A stretch of DNA of 64,000 nucleotides, from the IMG/VR virus record IMGVR_UViG_3300020470_003365, positions 1-64,000 of that record. One strand, given 5' to 3'. Shown one piece after another: positions 6,924-16,185 of this stretch (position 1 is its first letter; the number at the start of each line of letters is the position of its first letter). Under the pieces are notes generated by a model that searched no databases, was not told the origin of the DNA, and saw only the letters and a list, made by a program, of their open reading frames with translations. This DNA comes from a virus. The position numbers and the translations under genes were made by a program.

Positions 6924-9314
6924 ATGGCCGTTAGTAGTCCTCCAATTTTAAAGATACTATCAGATCTTGATATTGATTTGATGGATATTGATAATGATGT
7001 GGATTATTTACGTGCATTGATGGAAGCAACTAACATGCTTACCATTACTAATGCAAGTGATAAAAGGATACCAATATTACAAGAAGAAATACAAAGAGTA
7101 AGAGCAGATAGAAAAAAAGCAGATCCTAAGTTTAAAGAAAGAAAAACAAAAATAAACATAGGCAGTTTTTTAGGTAGAGATACTGATGATGAATCTCAAA
7201 AACTTTTGGGGCCTGCTAAAGATAGTAAAGAACAAAAGAAGAAAGCAGCATCAGGTGGGTTAGTTGATACTATTAATGTAATTGCAGAAACAGTTGCAAG
7301 AATAGAAGATACATTAATAAGTCAGAAAAAACTTGATGAAGATAAACAAAAAAATGATAAACAACTTTTAGAGAATTTAAAGAGAGATGATGAGGAGAGT
7401 AGATTAGGTAAAGTAACTGGATTTTTAAAGAAGACAGGTGATAAAATCATTGCTCCTGTTCAAAATATCTTTGGTCAGATATTTGGTTTTATAAAGAAAT
7501 TAATTTTAGGAAAAATATTTTTAAACATACTTGATTGGTTTGGTAATCCTGCTAATTCTGGTAAGATTGATAGTATTGTTAAATTTTTTAGTAATAACTG
7601 GACTAAATTATTATCTTTATATCTTATCTTTGGAACAGGTTTAGGTAGATTTGTACAATTCATAACCAAAGTAGCAATAAAAGGTACAATTAAATTAATT
7701 GCACTTCTTGCTAAGCTTGCATGGGCAAAGAAGATTAAGGGAGCATCAGGAATTGCTAAATTTTTTGGTGGTAAAAAAGGAAAAATTTTAGGAACTGCTC
7801 TCACTGCTGTAGGTACAGTTGGTATGTATGCTGGCATGAATAAGATGTTAGGTGGTGGTGAAGAAGAACCACAGAAGTTTAATAAGGGTGGAAAGGTTCG
7901 TGGACAAGGTGATAAGGATACTGTTCCTGCTATGCTAACTCCTGGTGAGTTTGTTATGTCTAAGGGTGCTGTACAGCAGTATGGTATTGATACAATGGAG
8001 GCAATGAATGCAGCTGCTGGTGGAACAAATGTCCCTGTCTTGATGCCAGATAAGAAACGCAAAGGGTTTCCTGGTGGTGGTAGGCCTTATGCTCCTACTT
8101 CTAACACAGGTGTTGTAACTGATCCAAAAGAGAGGCAACAACAAGAAGCATATATGCTTAAGTATGTTAATGAAGAAAGAGCATTTCAGGGATTACCTCC
8201 TTTAACTAATCTAACTTATGCTCCAAATGTGGAACTTACAAAGATGAGGGGTCCAGGTCCAAGAACAAATGAAATATCAAATACTAATATAGATTTTGAT
8301 AAGGGTTTCAAGACCACAACAAAATCAAAAACAGTCGATGGTAAAACCACTTTTTCTGGAGGAATGAGTTTAATAACACAGGAAGATAGGGATAAGTTTT
8401 TTGCAGAAAACCCACATGCAAAAGCATTATTAGATCTTAAGGATCAGGTTGAACTGGATAATTTAGGTGCTGATATATCTGCTAGTGCTAAAATGAAGGG
8501 TGGTGGTTTAGTTCAGCATCTTAATAATGGAGGAAGAGTATATACGCAAGAAGAAGCAAATGCTATGGCGGCTTCTTTTGATAACCGACTATTGGCACAA
8601 ATTCAAAAGTTAAGAAATGAGAGAGATCAACTTTCAAATAATAGAGGTTCTGATGGTAAACTATCAAGAAAGGATAGGAAGAGATGGAATGAGATCTCAG
8701 CAGAAATAGCTGCAATCCAGAAAAAAATAATATCAAGTCAGAAATCGACTACCACACCTACAGTAACACCTAAAAAACCAAGAAGTGGTGGATTTGGATT
8801 GAAACGTATGATTGGTGGTGCTGCTGATCATCTTACAGGCAATCTATTTGACTTCGATAAACGAAGTGGTGGTGGACTCATAAGAAAGACTGCAGGTGCT
8901 CTTGCCCGTCCTATGGGTGGTCTTGCTGATATGTTGACAGGTAATCTATTTGACTTTGACAATAGGAGTGGTGGTGGACTCATAAGAAAGACTGCTAATG
9001 CAATTGGTGGTTTGTTTGGTGGTTCTAAACCTAGTGCTGATAAAGTAATGGCTAAAGAACCTAAGATAAAGGAAATAAAAATTCCTGCTGAAGGTCTTGA
9101 TAGTCTTTTGATAAAGATAGCTTCTAAGCAAGATATTAAAACACCAGTAGGTCAACCCTCATTGTCGGGGCCAAAGATTACTGTGATTCCAGAAAATAAA
9201 CAATTCAATACTGCTCCTAATTCATCAAATCCTGATGGCGGTAAGTCTATTCCTAAGTTTGATGTTGGTTATGGGTCGCAAAGAAAAATGAAGCAACTAG
9301 GAATATCAAGATAA
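6924..9314 (+). CDS. Large tape-measure-like baseplate hub/tail protein
   Basis: A 796-residue product. The N-terminal third is charged and helical. Residues about 180-300 are strongly hydrophobic (IFGFIKKLILGKIFLNIL, LYLIFGTGLGRFVQFI). Around residues 321-347 comes KGGKVRGQGDKDTVPAML followed by TPGEFVMSK, a motif common in phage tape-measure proteins. The C-terminal part carries two copies of a TGNLFDFD..RSGGGLIRKTA unit, 34 residues apart. Being first after gp26 and its frameshift partner also fits a tape measure or the gp29-equivalent. The next protein shares the FDFD motif, so the roles may be split between the two. Confidence 0.7.
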   Translation: MAVSSPPILKILSDLDIDLMDIDNDVDYLRALMEATNMLTITNASDKRIPILQEEIQRVRADRKKADPKFKERKTKINIGSFLGRDTDDESQKLLGPAKDSKEQKKKAASGGLVDTINVIAETVARIEDTLISQKKLDEDKQKNDKQLLENLKRDDEESRLGKVTGFLKKTGDKIIAPVQNIFGQIFGFIKKLILGKIFLNILDWFGNPANSGKIDSIVKFFSNNWTKLLSLYLIFGTGLGRFVQFITKVAIKGTIKLIALLAKLAWAKKIKGASGIAKFFGGKKGKILGTALTAVGTVGMYAGMNKMLGGGEEEPQKFNKGGKVRGQGDKDTVPAMLTPGEFVMSKGAVQQYGIDTMEAMNAAAGGTNVPVLMPDKKRKGFPGGGRPYAPTSNTGVVTDPKERQQQEAYMLKYVNEERAFQGLPPLTNLTYAPNVELTKMRGPGPRTNEISNTNIDFDKGFKTTTKSKTVDGKTTFSGGMSLITQEDRDKFFAENPHAKALLDLKDQVELDNLGADISASAKMKGGGLVQHLNNGGRVYTQEEANAMAASFDNRLLAQIQKLRNERDQLSNNRGSDGKLSRKDRKRWNEISAEIAAIQKKIISSQKSTTTPTVTPKKPRSGGFGLKRMIGGAADHLTGNLFDFDKRSGGGLIRKTAGALARPMGGLADMLTGNLFDFDNRSGGGLIRKTANAIGGLFGGSKPSADKVMAKEPKIKEIKIPAEGLDSLLIKIASKQDIKTPVGQPSLSGPKITVIPENKQFNTAPNSSNPDGGKSIPKFDVGYGSQRKMKQLGISR
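8835..8993 (+). repeat. Direct repeat pair encoding TGNLFDFD...SGGGLIRKTA
   Basis: Two copies of about 57 bp (8835-8891 and 8937-8993), spaced 102 bp start to start, encode near-identical peptides in frame. It is an internal in-gene duplication. Confidence 0.8.
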
Positions 9315-9315
9315 G

Positions 9316-11454
9316 ATGGCAATATTAAAAGCACTTCCAGGTTCTGCAAAGATTAATGGGAAACCTGTTAAAGGTAAACTCATTCAGATAAAAAAATCTG
9401 TTATTAATATTGATAAATTTCTTGAAAAAAGAAAGGAAAGATCAATAAAAGAGATTGAAAAGGCTCAAAAACAAAATCAAAATTTTAAAAGAAAAAAGAA
9501 GGAAGAAAAGTTAGAAGAACCTAAGAAGGAATGGAAGAAATTAGTTCCAAAGAAAATTCCTGGTTTAAGTTTTTTAGATAGTATTAAAAAATTTATTAGT
9601 GGATGGATATTTGGATTCATTGCAATTAAATTGATACCATTATTACCTAGTTTAATTCCTGTGGTAATTAACTTAGGTAAGATGGTTAACTTCATTATTG
9701 ATATTGGTGGTAAATTTTTGAATGGGTTTATAAGTTTTGTAGATTTTGGAGTTAAAGCTTCAGAGGCAACCATTGGATTCATAAAGAATCTTGGTGGGGA
9801 AAAATTTGCTGAGAATTTTGAAAAATTTGCCAAGACATTTGGTTTTGTTATTGATAGTATGTTAATACTTGGTGCTTTAATGATTAAGGATGCACTAAGT
9901 GGTGATAGTGGATTTGGAGTAGGGGATTTACTTGGAAAGAAAGGACTTGGAAAATTCTTTGGAAAGAAAGCAGTAGCATCAGGACTTACTAAAACAGCAG
10001 CAAGCACTACAGCAACAGCAGGTGGAGCAGCAGGTGGTACTGCATCAACAGCAGCAGGTATAGGAGCAGGTGCAGCTGCTGGTATTGTAGCTGGTGCTGG
10101 TCTTCTTGCTTCTGGATTGGGTGAGGGTATCTTCCAAATGTTGAGGGAAGCTCGAAAGCAAGAAGCGGATAGTTATAAAAGGTTTAAAGATAAGGGTTGG
10201 TGGAACCCCATGAAATATTTCTGGGGTGCTGCACATTTAGGACAGAAATTTAGTAATTTCCAGATACAAATTCTGGGTACTATATTAGATATTGTTGGAG
10301 CACCATTTAGATATATCATAGAGTTAATAAGATATCCTTTCTTAAGTAAAGAAGATAAGAAAAAGCAACAGGAAAATCTTGCTAAATTTGATGCAAGAAT
10401 CCGAGAAAGTTTTAGAGAAATAGTAAATACATTGTCTTTGGGAATGCTTGCTAAAGAGAAGGGTTCATTTGGTAGTTTGTTTGGGAAGAAAGGAACTGAT
10501 GCGATGGGTTATACCAAGGATGGTAAATCAGTAACAGAGAAGAAAGATGTCACCCCTGCTGTAGCCCCAACCCCCAAGACTACTGATGGAACCTTCAGAT
10601 CTAATGTCAAGGATCCTGTATCAGATCGCATCGGTGGAACATTTCATAAAAATAAAGGTGCTATTATTGGTGGTGCATTAGGTTCTGCTCTTGGTCCTCT
10701 TGGTGTTGTTGCAGGTGCTGCTATTGGTAGTAGCATTCAGAAAAGAGGAATCAAAGGTGTTATTGGAGGTGCTGCTGATTTTGTGACAGGTGGTATGTTT
10801 GATTTTGATAAGAAGAATCCCAAAGGAAGTCCAAAAGGTTTTGGAATTAAAAGAGTAATGGGTGGCGTTGCTGATTGGGCAACAATGGGTCTTACTGATT
10901 TTGATAAGAGGGGTGCTGGTATTTTACAATTTAATCCTATAAGTGGTGGTAAAGATAAGAGATGGGGTAAAGAATATAAAATACCTCAACGTATACTGGA
11001 TCATAGAGATAAAGTAAATAAATTGAGGAATATGTCTCAATTTGCAACCAAAGACGGAAGAACTATTAGTATGGTTGATATGCTTACGTCAGGTGATAGA
11101 AGTCAGATTGAAGAAGCATTGTATATGCAACGTGCAAAGGAAAGAGATCCATCAGAAGGACATTCTGATTGGGTTGGTAATCCAAAATATGAAGCAGAAA
11201 CTCTTAAATATTTAAAACCACCATCAACAAGTGAGTCACCACTCAAAATGGGTACACAAGAAGTTAAATTTGATGAAGAGTTGTTGGGTGTGAGTGCATC
11301 TTATGAAACTAATGGTGGGCAGAAAGAGTATACAATCTATGCTCCTACCACTCAGATAAATATGTTACCAGGTAATAATTCTGGTCAGGTAGTTACTAGT
11401 GGAGCAACAGTATCTTCTGGAGATGATCCTTATGAAATTTTAGAGAAGGGATAA
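9316..11454 (+). CDS. Second large tape-measure-like tail/hub protein
   Basis: A 712-residue product that begins with a very basic, Lys-rich helical region (residues 25-80, KRKKKEEKLEEPKKEWKK). Hydrophobic segments follow (FISGWIFGFIAIKLIPLLPSL near 96-116), then an Ala/Gly/Thr low-complexity membrane-like stretch at about 230-270. Glycine-zipper sequence (GAIIGGALGSALGPLGVVAG) lies near residues 450-470. VIGGAADFVTGGMFDFDKK and a related VMGGVADW...FDKRG copy link it to the preceding protein. One base separates the two genes. Its hydrophobic and Gly-rich content suggests a tail-lumen or membrane-penetrating protein; function is inferred. Confidence 0.65.
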   Translation: MAILKALPGSAKINGKPVKGKLIQIKKSVINIDKFLEKRKERSIKEIEKAQKQNQNFKRKKKEEKLEEPKKEWKKLVPKKIPGLSFLDSIKKFISGWIFGFIAIKLIPLLPSLIPVVINLGKMVNFIIDIGGKFLNGFISFVDFGVKASEATIGFIKNLGGEKFAENFEKFAKTFGFVIDSMLILGALMIKDALSGDSGFGVGDLLGKKGLGKFFGKKAVASGLTKTAASTTATAGGAAGGTASTAAGIGAGAAAGIVAGAGLLASGLGEGIFQMLREARKQEADSYKRFKDKGWWNPMKYFWGAAHLGQKFSNFQIQILGTILDIVGAPFRYIIELIRYPFLSKEDKKKQQENLAKFDARIRESFREIVNTLSLGMLAKEKGSFGSLFGKKGTDAMGYTKDGKSVTEKKDVTPAVAPTPKTTDGTFRSNVKDPVSDRIGGTFHKNKGAIIGGALGSALGPLGVVAGAAIGSSIQKRGIKGVIGGAADFVTGGMFDFDKKNPKGSPKGFGIKRVMGGVADWATMGLTDFDKRGAGILQFNPISGGKDKRWGKEYKIPQRILDHRDKVNKLRNMSQFATKDGRTISMVDMLTSGDRSQIEEALYMQRAKERDPSEGHSDWVGNPKYEAETLKYLKPPSTSESPLKMGTQEVKFDEELLGVSASYETNGGQKEYTIYAPTTQINMLPGNNSGQVVTSGATVSSGDDPYEILEKG

Positions 11455-11455
11455 T

Positions 11456-12934
11456 ATGGCTAAAGGAGATAAAACAGTTTTAGCAAAGGCATCAGATCCT
11501 GCTATAATATCAGAATTATTGGTGCTTTCTAATAAAGATCCGAATCGTGCAGTAGATTTAGCTGGAGGTATTAGTATCCTTCAATATTATGAAAGTATTT
11601 TGGCAGATACTGTAAGAGTATCAGTTAATTATACTGACACGGGACATACTATTAAATCTGAGGATGATGATACTGTAATGACAGCAGTAGAAGGTCTTCC
11701 TATAGTTGGAACTGAAACCTGTAAGGTTATTATTGAAGATAATAATGAAAATGAAATTGAATTAGAACTATTTGTTAATAAAGTTACACCTATACAAGAA
11801 ACTTCTAAAATCAATACTGTAAATTTAGAGTTGGTATCTAAGGAGTATATTTTAAATGAAAAGATAAGAGTTAATACTAGGTTTGATGGTAAAATTGCTA
11901 ATGGTACAACTTCTGGAAATAAAACGAGAGCAGTAGCAACAGGTCAAACTAAAGGTGGTCATATAGAAAAAATAATAAAATCAGAAAAAAATTTTTTAAA
12001 TACTGATAAAGAAATTGATATTGAGGCAACTGCAAATAATTATAATTTTATAGGTAATAATAAAAAACCTTTTTATGTTTTGAATACTTTATCTAAGAAG
12101 TCTGTGCCAGATGGAAAACTTGGAAAGAGTGCAGGGTTTTTCTTTTGGGAAACATCAGAGGGATTTCATTTTAAATCTATTGATACATTATTAGATCCAG
12201 AAAAGAATAAAATTAAGAAAGCTATATTGTTTGATAATACTTTTGATGAGGATGGTGCAAGTATTCCTCCAGCATATGATATGAAAGCACTTGAATATTC
12301 AGAGGATAATAGAGTTAATATAAAGGATAAGATGTTATTGGGTGCATATTCTACAAAAATAATTACCTTTGATCCATGTACTTGTGAATATAAAGTTACA
12401 ACTCGAACAGTAAAGGATGAGGCTACTAAAGTTGGTGGAGGAACACCAGAGGATGAGGGATCTGAAAAGAATTTAACAACTGGTGGTGAAGAACTTCCTG
12501 TATTAAATCCTATATTTGATAGAGAAGGTTTTGATAAAGAATATAGTCGTGTTACTTATTATGTTAATGATACTGGAACTCTTCCTGCAGGATCTGGATT
12601 GGGTGAGGAACAACAGCAGTTGGATAAGTCACGAGATCCAAATTTTGTTCAGTCACAGATTGTCAATCAGTCTATAAGAAGGTATAATCAATTTTATGCC
12701 TCTCAAGTAAAGGTTACTATACCAGGAGACTTTTCACTTCATGCAGGAGATGCTTTATTTGTAGATGCACCATCAGTAGCTGCAGATAAAAGTAAAGGTG
12801 AAGTAAACCAGCGAACTGGTGGTCTATATATTATAACTGATCTTTGTCATTATGTTTCAAGTGATGGAACATACACAAAACTGAATTTAGTAAGAGACTC
12901 TTTTGGTAGACAAGGCACTCCATTAAAAGGTTAA
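11456..12934 (+). CDS. Baseplate hub protein, gp27-like
   Basis: The 492-residue product has the features of phage hub proteins. An N-terminal barrel-like part includes ISILQYYESILADTVRVSVNYTDTG and IELELFVNKVTPIQETSKINT. A C-terminal domain has YNQFYASQVKVTIPGDFSLHAGDALFVDAP, then GGLYIITDLCHYVSSDGTYTKLNLVRDSF. The final portion is the usual hub strand pattern of gp27/gpD/Mu gp44 proteins (size-of-step, then recovery-of-original-form readout). It lies just upstream of the gp5-like OB protein, as hub and spike genes usually do. Length exceeds T4 gp27 (391), so I leave the symbol open. Confidence 0.68.
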   Translation: MAKGDKTVLAKASDPAIISELLVLSNKDPNRAVDLAGGISILQYYESILADTVRVSVNYTDTGHTIKSEDDDTVMTAVEGLPIVGTETCKVIIEDNNENEIELELFVNKVTPIQETSKINTVNLELVSKEYILNEKIRVNTRFDGKIANGTTSGNKTRAVATGQTKGGHIEKIIKSEKNFLNTDKEIDIEATANNYNFIGNNKKPFYVLNTLSKKSVPDGKLGKSAGFFFWETSEGFHFKSIDTLLDPEKNKIKKAILFDNTFDEDGASIPPAYDMKALEYSEDNRVNIKDKMLLGAYSTKIITFDPCTCEYKVTTRTVKDEATKVGGGTPEDEGSEKNLTTGGEELPVLNPIFDREGFDKEYSRVTYYVNDTGTLPAGSGLGEEQQQLDKSRDPNFVQSQIVNQSIRRYNQFYASQVKVTIPGDFSLHAGDALFVDAPSVAADKSKGEVNQRTGGLYIITDLCHYVSSDGTYTKLNLVRDSFGRQGTPLKG

Positions 12935-12940
12935 ACAACT

Positions 12941-13204
12941 ATGACTATTAAGCACGATTTAGATCACGAGGTCTACATTGACCCTAAAGATGGTAAGGAG
13001 CATACTAATCATGGTATGCATGAATACACTAAAGAAGATTTAGAAAACTCTCATGCTTATTATGAAGAGTATCATAAGGATGATGTAGTTGATGCGAATG
13101 AAGGTAAAATAAATGATTATCATACACGACATGAAGATAGTCACCTAGAAATTTATTGTGATAATCATCCAGATGCAGATGAGTGTAAGGTATACGACGA
13201 TTAA
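12941..13204 (+). CDS. Small His/Asp/Glu-rich protein
   Basis: This 87-residue product is dominated by His, Asp, Glu and Tyr (KHDLDHEVYIDPKDGKEH, YHTRHEDSHLEIYCDNHP) with two cysteines near the C-terminus (C79 and C87 region). I do not recognise the family. The composition could bind metal ions, and T4-like spikes do hold a metal at their tip, but this is speculation. It sits between the hub and the OB-fold spike-base gene, 6 nt after the former and overlapping the latter by TAATG, so it is probably made in step with them. Confidence 0.75.
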   Translation: MTIKHDLDHEVYIDPKDGKEHTNHGMHEYTKEDLENSHAYYEEYHKDDVVDANEGKINDYHTRHEDSHLEIYCDNHPDADECKVYDD

Positions 13205-16173
13205 TGGTAGCAGATTCAGGTTTATTTAATCCAGAAGTTTATGGTAATTCGTCCAGATGGCAAGGGCAAATTGCCGATGATTCTGGGTGGAGAGATAACA
13301 TAAGTCCTGGTAAAATAGAGAATCCTGGTGCAACTAAGGGATGGGGAAGAAGATATAAAGTAAGAATCATGGGCATCCATGACAAGGAAGAAGAAAGTAT
13401 TAGTTCTGATCAACTTCCTTGGGCTCAGGTTGAGATGCCCATTACTGGTGGTGGAGGGCAAGCAGGAGCATATATGACTCCTAATCTCCGTCAGGGGATG
13501 TTTGTATATGGTTATTTCCAAGATGGGCCTGAACAGCAAGTACCTATTATTACAGGTGTCTTAGGTCATAATGCGACTACAAAATTAAAACAGAAGATAG
13601 GTGAAACAGATTCTAATTTTGCACCTACCAGTGGATATGCAGAAGGAAAAGTACCAAAAACATATAGGACTAAAGAAGTTGTTCCAAAGTATGATCAAGT
13701 AACATCAAGACCAAAGACAGCATCTGAAGAAAAAGATGTTGAAGTTGCAGAAGCTGTAGGTAATGAGAAAAATTTAATAAATCAGTTTGGATTAAAGAAA
13801 GATTTAGCCGCTACTGCAGAACAGTTAAAAGATATTACTAATGCACAATCTCAAGCGGATCTATTAGGTTTACTTGGTGAAGCAAAAGAAGTTTTTGTTA
13901 AGAGTAAAGTACATCAAGAATTAAGAAATAGGGTAAAGAGAGCAAATTCTCCTATAAAGAAACCAGAACCAGGTGCTACTTGTGAGAGTGCTGATGCTCC
14001 TCATAGATTAAATGCTGGTCAGGTACAGAGAGAAGATAAGTATAGAGAAAAAATAGTTGTTGCTAAACCTGATGATCCAGTTGGATCTTCAATGAAAGCT
14101 ATGCAAACTGTCATTGATAATATTACTAATAAAATTGACAAGTATCAAAAAGCAGTTCAGGGTGGTGGATATATTGATATGGTTTCTTTGAAGAATCCTA
14201 TGGCTGATTTAGAAAAAGAAATAGAGGGTGCTTCTCAAGAGATGTCGAAATATATGAAGGTTGTTACTGATAAGATGATGGAGTTTGTGAATAAAACAAC
14301 TAATAAAGAATTATCTAGTGCTGTATCTGCAATGCCATCGAGTATGAGATTTATGTTTGCTGATATGAAAGAATTGACTGGACAAACAACTCATTCAATG
14401 TATCTTGATATTGGTAACAATCTAAGTGAGACAATTGGCCCTATATTAAAGGAATCATTGAATGTTAATAATATATTAGATAAGGCGAAGGAAAGAGCAC
14501 TTGGTATGGATATGTTAGATATTAATATTCCTTTACCTAAGATTAGTGATCTTGCTAATGAGGCTATAGGTGTTCTTGATTCAGTTAAAAGTAATGTTGC
14601 TTTCCCAATTAGAAGATCCACAGGAAAGACACCACCACCAGGAGTAATTAGTGGTAATGGAACCAAAGAAGATCCTTGGATTAGTCCTGCTAGTGAAGCA
14701 CAAGGAGATATACCAATGCCACCACAGGAAGTATTGTTGCCACCTCCACCTCCACCTCAACAGATTCCTCCACTACCAGAATGGATCGCACAGTTTGGAC
14801 CTGAAGAGGGTAAAATAAAATATAAAGAAGCAAAGAGAGGTCTAGTTACTTCAACACCAGACACATCTTTACCTCCTGTAGTTAGACAAGCTGTTTTAAT
14901 TCCACCATCGGTTTCAGAGTTTTCGGAACAGATTGTATCAAATGCTAATAGTGATGGTATTGCTGATTTAACAATCAATTCTTCTGTTGATGTATTGACA
15001 AAACCAACTGTTCCCATTTGCTATGCTGAAGATGTTGCTGCTAAAATAATCTATGCAAATAAAAAAATTATTGATGATGCTAATAATAAAATTATCAATA
15101 ATATGAATGATTTTATTGGGGATATGCAAACTATGATGGGTATAGAACAACAAAAGGCTAGTGATTTACTTCCAGGATTGGAACCAGGTGCGATTGTTAA
15201 TATAACTGATGAAGAAGTGTTGGATCAAGTTAGAGGTGGTAGTAATTATCTCACCGCTAAAGGAGTTGGTATAACATTCTTTAAAAATATTAAACCAGGC
15301 ATTACTACTTCACCAGGATCTGGAGCTCTTGTTGATATAACTGTATCATCAGGTGGACTTGCTGGTTTTGGTAATGGAAGTGGTGCTCAACACTTTACTT
15401 GGATTAGTCAGGGAACAAATTATACTAACGGTAATCAGAATGCTACTGATGTTGATACTGATGGTGATGGTACTGGTATGAAAATTAATATGGTTGTTAG
15501 TGGAGGAGCAATACAAACTATATTTGTTCATACAATAGGTACAGGATATAAAGTAGGAGATACTATCATTCCACATATGGCAGGAGGTGGAAGTTCTGTT
15601 GCAGGTAATGGTAGTTTTAAATTAGATATGGTTGCAGGTGCTATTGATGCTGATGGTATTGTGATTGCAAAGAATGGTGGGAATTACCAGACAGGAGATG
15701 TATTAAAGATTAATGGTGGTGGATTTGATGCTAGTTTCACTCTTACTGCAGTTAATGATGTACCAAAACCCAAGGAAAAAAGTGCTAAGAAACCAAATGA
15801 TTTATCAGGATTGCTTAGTAAATTGAATGGTATTCAGGGCAACTTAAGTAAGGCATTGAATTTTGAGAATATGAAAACTAATTTGTTCCCCTTTGAATTA
15901 CCACCTAATCCTGCAGTTTCTGATTTCTATCAATTAGTAAGAGGTGGTGCTGCAGCAGCAGAGACTCAATTACCTAGTCTTGAAGCTCTTGCGAAGAATG
16001 TTAATGTAGATCAACTTATTCCTGATCCTGAACAGGCATTAAGTTTTGTACAACCACAAAAAGGACAACCTAATATCACTAAGTTAGCTGAATTGAGAAA
16101 TACTGCAGAAGATCTAGTAGATACTGCAGAGGGTTTGGTGGATGATGTAACAGATACCTTTGGAATTGGGTAA
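13204..16173 (+). CDS. gp5-like baseplate spike-base protein with N-terminal OB fold, no lysozyme domain
   Basis: A 989-residue product. Residues about 46-121 (GWGRRYKVRIMGIHD, LPWAQVEMPI, NLRQGMFVYGYFQDGPEQQVPIITGVLGH) are a gp5/VgrG-type OB domain. A long helical, charged middle follows, then a proline run (LPPPPPPQQIPPLPEW) at about residues 510-530. A Gly-rich beta region at about 655-850 contains DVDTDGDGTG, which looks like a Ca-binding loop, and GTGYKVGDTI-type turns. No lysozyme motif is visible, unlike T4 gp5. The trimeric beta-helix needle that follows the lysozyme in T4 appears to be supplied by the gene at 21440-22060. Confidence 0.7.
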   Translation: MVADSGLFNPEVYGNSSRWQGQIADDSGWRDNISPGKIENPGATKGWGRRYKVRIMGIHDKEEESISSDQLPWAQVEMPITGGGGQAGAYMTPNLRQGMFVYGYFQDGPEQQVPIITGVLGHNATTKLKQKIGETDSNFAPTSGYAEGKVPKTYRTKEVVPKYDQVTSRPKTASEEKDVEVAEAVGNEKNLINQFGLKKDLAATAEQLKDITNAQSQADLLGLLGEAKEVFVKSKVHQELRNRVKRANSPIKKPEPGATCESADAPHRLNAGQVQREDKYREKIVVAKPDDPVGSSMKAMQTVIDNITNKIDKYQKAVQGGGYIDMVSLKNPMADLEKEIEGASQEMSKYMKVVTDKMMEFVNKTTNKELSSAVSAMPSSMRFMFADMKELTGQTTHSMYLDIGNNLSETIGPILKESLNVNNILDKAKERALGMDMLDINIPLPKISDLANEAIGVLDSVKSNVAFPIRRSTGKTPPPGVISGNGTKEDPWISPASEAQGDIPMPPQEVLLPPPPPPQQIPPLPEWIAQFGPEEGKIKYKEAKRGLVTSTPDTSLPPVVRQAVLIPPSVSEFSEQIVSNANSDGIADLTINSSVDVLTKPTVPICYAEDVAAKIIYANKKIIDDANNKIINNMNDFIGDMQTMMGIEQQKASDLLPGLEPGAIVNITDEEVLDQVRGGSNYLTAKGVGITFFKNIKPGITTSPGSGALVDITVSSGGLAGFGNGSGAQHFTWISQGTNYTNGNQNATDVDTDGDGTGMKINMVVSGGAIQTIFVHTIGTGYKVGDTIIPHMAGGGSSVAGNGSFKLDMVAGAIDADGIVIAKNGGNYQTGDVLKINGGGFDASFTLTAVNDVPKPKEKSAKKPNDLSGLLSKLNGIQGNLSKALNFENMKTNLFPFELPPNPAVSDFYQLVRGGAAAAETQLPSLEALAKNVNVDQLIPDPEQALSFVQPQKGQPNITKLAELRNTAEDLVDTAEGLVDDVTDTFGIG

Positions 16174-16179
16174 TAAATA
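16172..16179 (+). promoter_or_regulatory. Weak candidate late promoter AATAAATA
   Basis: The octamer matches NATAAATA but ends only 6 nt before the next ATG, leaving almost no leader. It may be chance in AT-rich spacer. Confidence 0.2.
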
Positions 16180-16185
16180 TTAATT

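Noticed and set aside
7475-8062. 195-residue minus-strand ORF within the tape-measure-like gene
   Set aside because: Complement of Gly/Lys-rich coding sequence; no start signal and the sense gene carries a clear family motif.
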